Source: Bacilli bacterium (GTDB lineage Bacteria; Bacillota_I; Bacilli_A; RF39; UBA660). From it: 64,000 nt of DNA. Location: positions 166,531 to 230,530 of the forward strand of contig JAFXYF010000008.1 in assembly GCA_017541885.1 (NCBI GenBank), written 5' to 3'. How positions within the stretch are numbered: the stretch's first letter is position 1; each line of letters begins with the position of its first letter. This document shows, one piece after another, positions 60,532 through 64,000 of the stretch. Under the pieces are notes generated by a model. The model made no database searches and was not told where the DNA came from. It saw nothing but the letters and a program-made list of their open reading frames with translations. A program made the position numbers and the translations under genes.

Positions 60532-61693
60532 AATAATTTCTATTTCTTAAGAATGAAGGAACTTCATAATCTGCTCCACCAGCAGTATCTCCTTCAGGTT
60601 CTTCAGTTAATGTTTCAGGTTGGTAAGAAGTATATTCTTCTCTAGGAATAGATCTTCTTTGTCCTTGAACTGGATTAGGTTGTGGAATTGGTTGATTAGC
60701 TCCATTATTGTATACAGCAGCTTGTTTTTCTTCTTCTTTTTTCTTTTTATCAAAACCTGTAGCAATAACAGTAACAATAACCTCATCACTTAAGTTCTCA
60801 TTAATAACAGAACCAAAGATTGTATTAATATCAGTATTAGCAGCTTGTCTAACAACTTCTGCAGCTTGTTCAGCTTCGAATAATGTTAAGTTAACTCCAC
60901 CAGTAATATTGATAATTGCATCAGTAGCACCTTCAATTGATTGTTCAAGAAGTGGTGATGAAACAGCTTGTCTAGCAGCTTCTAATGCTCTATCCTCACC
61001 CATTCCAATACCGATACCGATAATAGCACGACCAGAGTCTTCCATAATTGCTTTAACATCTGCAAAGTCCAAGTTAACAAGTCCAACTACAGCAATTAAG
61101 TCTGAGATAGATTGAACTCCTCGACGAAGTACATTATCAACTTCTTTAAATGCTTCAAGCATTGGAGTTGATTTATCAATAATCTCTCTTAATCTATCAT
61201 TTGGAATAACGATTAAAGTATCAACATGTTTCTTTAATTCTTCAATTCCAGCAAGTGCATTATCCATTCTTCTCTTTCCTTCGAATGAGAATGGTTTAGT
61301 TACAATAGCAACTGTTAATGCTCCTAAACCTTGTGCAATCTCAGCTACAACAGCAGCAGCACCAGTTCCAGTACCTCCACCCATTCCAGCTGTGATGAAT
61401 ACCATATCTGCACCACTTAAAGCATCTTCAATTTCCTTTTTAGATTCAACAGCAGATTCTCTACCAACTTCAGGTTTACCACCTGCTCCAAGTCCATCTG
61501 TTAAAGTTGCTCCAATTTGAATCTTAACATCTGCTTTAGATGAATTTAATACTTGTAAATCGGTGTTAGCAGCAATAAACTCTACTCCTTTAACACCTGA
61601 CTCTATCATACGATTAACAGCGTTTCCACCACCGCCACCTAAACCGATGACTTTGATCTTCGCTAATTGATCCATTTCTAGTCCGCCTATCAT
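60530..61693 (-). CDS. ftsZ: Cell division protein FtsZ
   Basis: The 387-residue tubulin homolog has [18 protein letters not shown], the GTP signature [29 protein letters not shown] and a [17 protein letters not shown] segment. After a proline- and glutamine-rich linker the conserved C-terminal peptide reads [13 protein letters not shown], the site for FtsA and other partners. I use ATG 61693 because AGGAGG lies 7 bases upstream; the family-typical MDQLAK at 61675 has only a weak site. It follows ftsA by 12 bases. Confidence 0.97.
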   Translation of the reverse strand: MIGGLEMDQLAKIKVIGLGGGGGNAVNRMIESGVKGVEFIAANTDLQVLNSSKADVKIQIGATLTDGLGAGGKPEVGRESAVESKKEIEDALSGADMVFITAGMGGGTGTGAAAVVAEIAQGLGALTVAIVTKPFSFEGKRRMDNALAGIEELKKHVDTLIVIPNDRLREIIDKSTPMLEAFKEVDNVLRRGVQSISDLIAVVGLVNLDFADVKAIMEDSGRAIIGIGIGMGEDRALEAARQAVSSPLLEQSIEGATDAIINITGGVNLTLFEAEQAAEVVRQAANTDINTIFGSVINENLSDEVIVTVIATGFDKKKKEEEKQAAVYNNGANQPIPQPNPVQGQRRSIPREEYTSYQPETLTEEPEGDTAGGADYEVPSFLRNRNY

Positions 61694-61705
61694 ACTTTTT
61701 CCTCC

Positions 61706-62941
61706 TTAATCACCGAAAAAGTGTCCTAACACTTTATTATTAATAATATCTGTTATTTCAGAAGCATCAACTTTCTGTATTTTTTCAACATCCTCATCAG
61801 AGAACATATTATAAGTTTTACCTCTCAAATCTAGTTTATCATGAAAATACTGAATAACACCATAACAACTACTAAATCTATTATGACGAATACCCATTTC
61901 GTTTAAGTTACATATTTTAGCAATGAATCCAAATTCTTGTTCTACAAGATATTGGAACCCTGCCATTTCACTCAAACCACCTGTTATAATTATATAACGT
62001 ATTTCCCTATTTGTTAAGTTTTTTATTTCATTTTTAGCAACTTCTAATAACTCTCTAACTCTAGCTTCTACAACCTTAGAAACACTCAATTGATTAACTT
62101 CTTTAGAAGCCTCTGAATCAACTTTTAAAGTCCACTCTTCAGATACATCTGCATAACTTGCAACCGCTACTGCAAACTTCTCTTTCATAATTCTTGAGTC
62201 ACTTAATTTGCATTTATATACATAAGTTAAATCTTTATCTACATTCTTACTACCCATTGGAATAAATCCATTCTTAATTTGAATTCCTCTATTAAATATT
62301 GAAATATTAGTAGACTCTTCTCCAATATTAATAACAGCTCCAACAAGTTCGTCATATTTAGAATCTTTTATGGAATAATAATCTCCATAAGAACTATAAC
62401 AAATATCAATAGTTTCTAATCCAGCTAATTTTAATACTTCAAGCATCTTATATAAAGGCTCTTTAGGAGTAGTACTAACAACTACTCTAGCATTCATATG
62501 TTTACCCTTCATTCCCTTAGGGTCAGATACACTAGACTCATCATCTATATTAAAATTAATTGGCATAGCCGTAACTAACTCTTCACTATCAAAATCAACA
62601 TTTTTAAGTGCACTAGCAATAACATTACTAACATCTGCTCCAGTAATATTCTCACTGTCCTCAACATCAGCTTCTCCAATAACAATATCCATAGTACAGT
62701 TCTCTGGAGGTACACAAGCAATAACCTTAGTAATCTTCATTCCAAGCATTTCACTAGCTTCTTTAATTGCACTTTTACAAGAAGATACAGCAGATTTCAT
62801 ATCAGAAATAAAACCATTCTTTATTCCAGAAGAAGGTTTACTAGTACATGCTAAAACATGATATTTCTGATCTATCTTTTCACAAACGATAATTTTAACA
62901 CTATCTGAACCTAAATCTATTCCAGCATAAATATCACTCAT
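61706..62941 (-). CDS. ftsA: Cell division protein FtsA
   Basis: The 411-residue actin-family protein ties FtsZ to the membrane. Motifs are YAGIDLGSDSVKIIV (phosphate 1), GAVINIGEESTNISIF (phosphate 2) and RYIIITGGLSEMAG (adenosine site). The tail NKVLGHFFGD is a weak amphipathic ending like the membrane-targeting helix. ATG 62941 (MSDIYAG) has GGAG 9 bases upstream; the extra MNF would need a TTG start inside the RBS. It forms the ftsA-ftsZ operon. Confidence 0.92.
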   Translation of the reverse strand: MSDIYAGIDLGSDSVKIIVCEKIDQKYHVLACTSKPSSGIKNGFISDMKSAVSSCKSAIKEASEMLGMKITKVIACVPPENCTMDIVIGEADVEDSENITGADVSNVIASALKNVDFDSEELVTAMPINFNIDDESSVSDPKGMKGKHMNARVVVSTTPKEPLYKMLEVLKLAGLETIDICYSSYGDYYSIKDSKYDELVGAVINIGEESTNISIFNRGIQIKNGFIPMGSKNVDKDLTYVYKCKLSDSRIMKEKFAVAVASYADVSEEWTLKVDSEASKEVNQLSVSKVVEARVRELLEVAKNEIKNLTNREIRYIIITGGLSEMAGFQYLVEQEFGFIAKICNLNEMGIRHNRFSSCYGVIQYFHDKLDLRGKTYNMFSDEDVEKIQKVDASEITDIINNKVLGHFFGD

Positions 62942-62968
62942 GAAATTCAACTCCTATCTTCAAACTTT

Positions 62969-62996
62969 ATTATACTATAATTTCCTTCTTTTGCAA
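62969..62996 (-). promoter_or_regulatory. Promoter of ftsA-ftsZ
   Basis: On the minus strand, TTGCAA (62996-62991), 16-base spacer, TATAAT (62974-62969), about 28 bases upstream of the ftsA start. Confidence 0.65.
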
Positions 62997-63003
62997 AGAA
63001 TTA

Positions 63004-64000
63004 TTATTCTTTATAATAAACTTCAAAAGAAGAAATCTGGTATTTTAATTCACTATTTTCTCTAATATAATCATATATCTCATGACAATACTGTATATTA
63101 GGATGATATTCTACATAAAAATATACATCATGCATATCTTTAACTTTATTTATCATAGTATCTATTCCCTTATATCCAAAATTACCATATAAAGGAATAT
63201 CAAAATAAGTAATATCATGGTCACTAGCTATATCATAAAACATATTAGTAAATGCAAACATATAAGCATTATCTTTCTCTTTATAATCTCTATATACACT
63301 CTTAATCTCACTCAAAAACTCTTTATCATGTAAGTACCCAGTAAAGTGAGGTAAATTACTAAAAGAACTATTCTTATATATTGGATAATTAATATAAATA
63401 TTAAATCCAATAAAGAAAACACTTAAAAGTATACAAGCTAAATAAAACTGTTTATTAACATCTTTTATTTTTAATAAAATATATATCAAAAATATAACCC
63501 ATAAATAATGAAAATGAAAGAAATCTACTATTGGATATACAAAGAATATACTTCCAAGTAAATAATAAGTTAAAGGATTCTTATAATCTTTCTTAATATT
63601 CCATAAAGTATAGATTAAAATTAAAACACTTAAAACTATTATAAAAATACTTTTATAGTTATTATGACCACCAAAATCAAATAATCCCATTACTGATAAA
63701 TTAATAAAACTATTAAATGAACCAGTAATTAATAAATAAAGTAAAAATAATAATCCAGGTCCAATCATCCCAACTATTCTTTTACCCATTCTCTTAAATT
63801 TAAAAGTAGAAATTAATGAGCATAAAACAATAACTGCTCCCATAGTATGTTTAGTTAAAACAAGTAATCCAAGAACTAATCCAATTAAATAATCATTCTT
63901 ATTCTCTTTTTCTAAATACATTAATAAAAGAATAAATAACATAACTAAAAAATTATAGTTAGGAAAGAATAAATAAAATAATCCAAATCCTGCAAAAGGA
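63004..64000 (-). CDS. Multi-pass membrane glycosyltransferase-like protein, 5' truncated by the window
   Basis: The frame is open to the edge: codons upstream of the internal ATG at 63942 read PFAGFGLFYLFFPNYNFLV, so that ATG is not the start and the gene continues outside. The visible 330 residues have about eight membrane helices, then an extracytoplasmic C-terminal domain of about 120 residues (YRDYKEKDNAYMFAFTNMFY, YVEYHPNIQYCHEIYDYIRE). FFPNYNFLV plus GLVLGLLVLTKHTMGAVI resemble ArnT/PMT-type (GT-C) glycosyltransferases, but the catalytic loop would lie outside the window. It ends just upstream of the ftsA promoter. Confidence 0.6.
   Translation of the reverse strand, partial: PFAGFGLFYLFFPNYNFLVMLFILLLMYLEKENKNDYLIGLVLGLLVLTKHTMGAVIVLCSLISTFKFKRMGKRIVGMIGPGLLFLLYLLITGSFNSFINLSVMGLFDFGGHNNYKSIFIIVLSVLILIYTLWNIKKDYKNPLTYYLLGSIFFVYPIVDFFHFHYLWVIFLIYILLKIKDVNKQFYLACILLSVFFIGFNIYINYPIYKNSSFSNLPHFTGYLHDKEFLSEIKSVYRDYKEKDNAYMFAFTNMFYDIASDHDITYFDIPLYGNFGYKGIDTMINKVKDMHDVYFYVEYHPNIQYCHEIYDYIRENSELKYQISSFEVYYKE

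Noticed and set aside
63004..63942. Complete gene starting at the internal ATG at 63942
   Set aside because: The frame is open to the window edge and the upstream residues continue a membrane helix, so the real start is outside.
1..64000. Alternative genetic code with TGA as tryptophan, as in Mycoplasma
   Set aside because: TGA is used as a stop (mraZ at 48215-48217, the ABC ATPase at 33815-33817) and tryptophan is coded by TGG.

Overview
This is an AT-rich bacterial window that reads as part of the chromosome of a Gram-positive, Bacilli-type organism, probably an uncultured gut-type lineage. The evidence is a Bacillus-like division and cell-wall gene set (mraZ, rsmH, ftsL, two PASTA-domain class B PBPs, mraY, murE, ftsW/spoVE, ftsA, ftsZ), yqeG-yqeH, a SigK-type sporulation sigma factor, AGGAGG-type ribosome binding sites, and promoters with extended -10 boxes. 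TGA is used as a stop (for example at the end of mraZ), so this is not the Mycoplasma code. The organism assignment is inference. No rRNA, tRNA, CRISPR array, insertion sequence or integrase was seen. No stretch over 300 bases lacks a gene; the longest gap is about 190 bases at 24194-24386 and holds a promoter.

Layout. Bases 1-5.6 kb hold the 3' end of a polysaccharide deacetylase (+), a small secreted beta-rich protein, a DUF4127 protein, an FtsW/RodA/SpoVE flippase-polymerase and an M18 aminopeptidase. At 5.6-8.7 kb are three tandem paralogous secreted proteins, each bounded by its own terminator. At 8.8-16.8 kb are MraY, a coiled-coil protein, a SpoVD-like PBP, an ATP-grasp ligase, a HerA-like ATPase and a single-pass membrane protein. 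At 16.9-19.2 kb are a CofE-like glutamate ligase (+), a 55-residue protein and a LysR regulator. At 19.3-32.2 kb are four very large secreted proteins with repeated paired-cysteine modules. They flank a plus-strand pair made of bifunctional glutathione synthase GshF and a second ATP-grasp ligase. At 32.2-35.5 kb are a three-gene ABC-2 exporter and two small proteins. At 35.6-44.8 kb are a 1813-residue repeat protein, a DUF1292 protein and four membrane-anchored unknowns. At 44.8-48.7 kb is mraZ-rsmH-ftsL-pbpB. At 48.8-50.9 kb are two more paralogs of the 5.6 kb family. At 51-59.5 kb are yqeG-yqeH, two Tim44-like zinc-ribbon proteins, a polysaccharide deacetylase, sigK, a polysaccharide flippase, a VanZ protein and murE. 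An arginase (+) follows. ftsA-ftsZ and a partial membrane glycosyltransferase-like protein close the window.

How it fits together. Nearly everything is on the minus strand. The division/wall genes keep the ancestral order mraZ-rsmH-ftsL-pbpB-spoVD-mraY-spoVE, with ftsA-ftsZ and murE upstream, but they are spread across 60 kb by inserted genes. The most distinctive content is the surface-protein set. Five two-domain proteins share a SipW/TasA-type N-terminus and a new-looking C-terminal domain. Four large proteins share cysteine-pair repeats and a C-terminal module. One of the four is a chimera of both families. Each is headed by a short N-terminal anchor ending in a G-x-G-Y-[AS]-x-L-x-[TS] motif, and most sit in a terminator / extended -10 / RBS cassette. 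They look like a lineage-specific secreted or fibre system and are the best candidate here for an undescribed biology.
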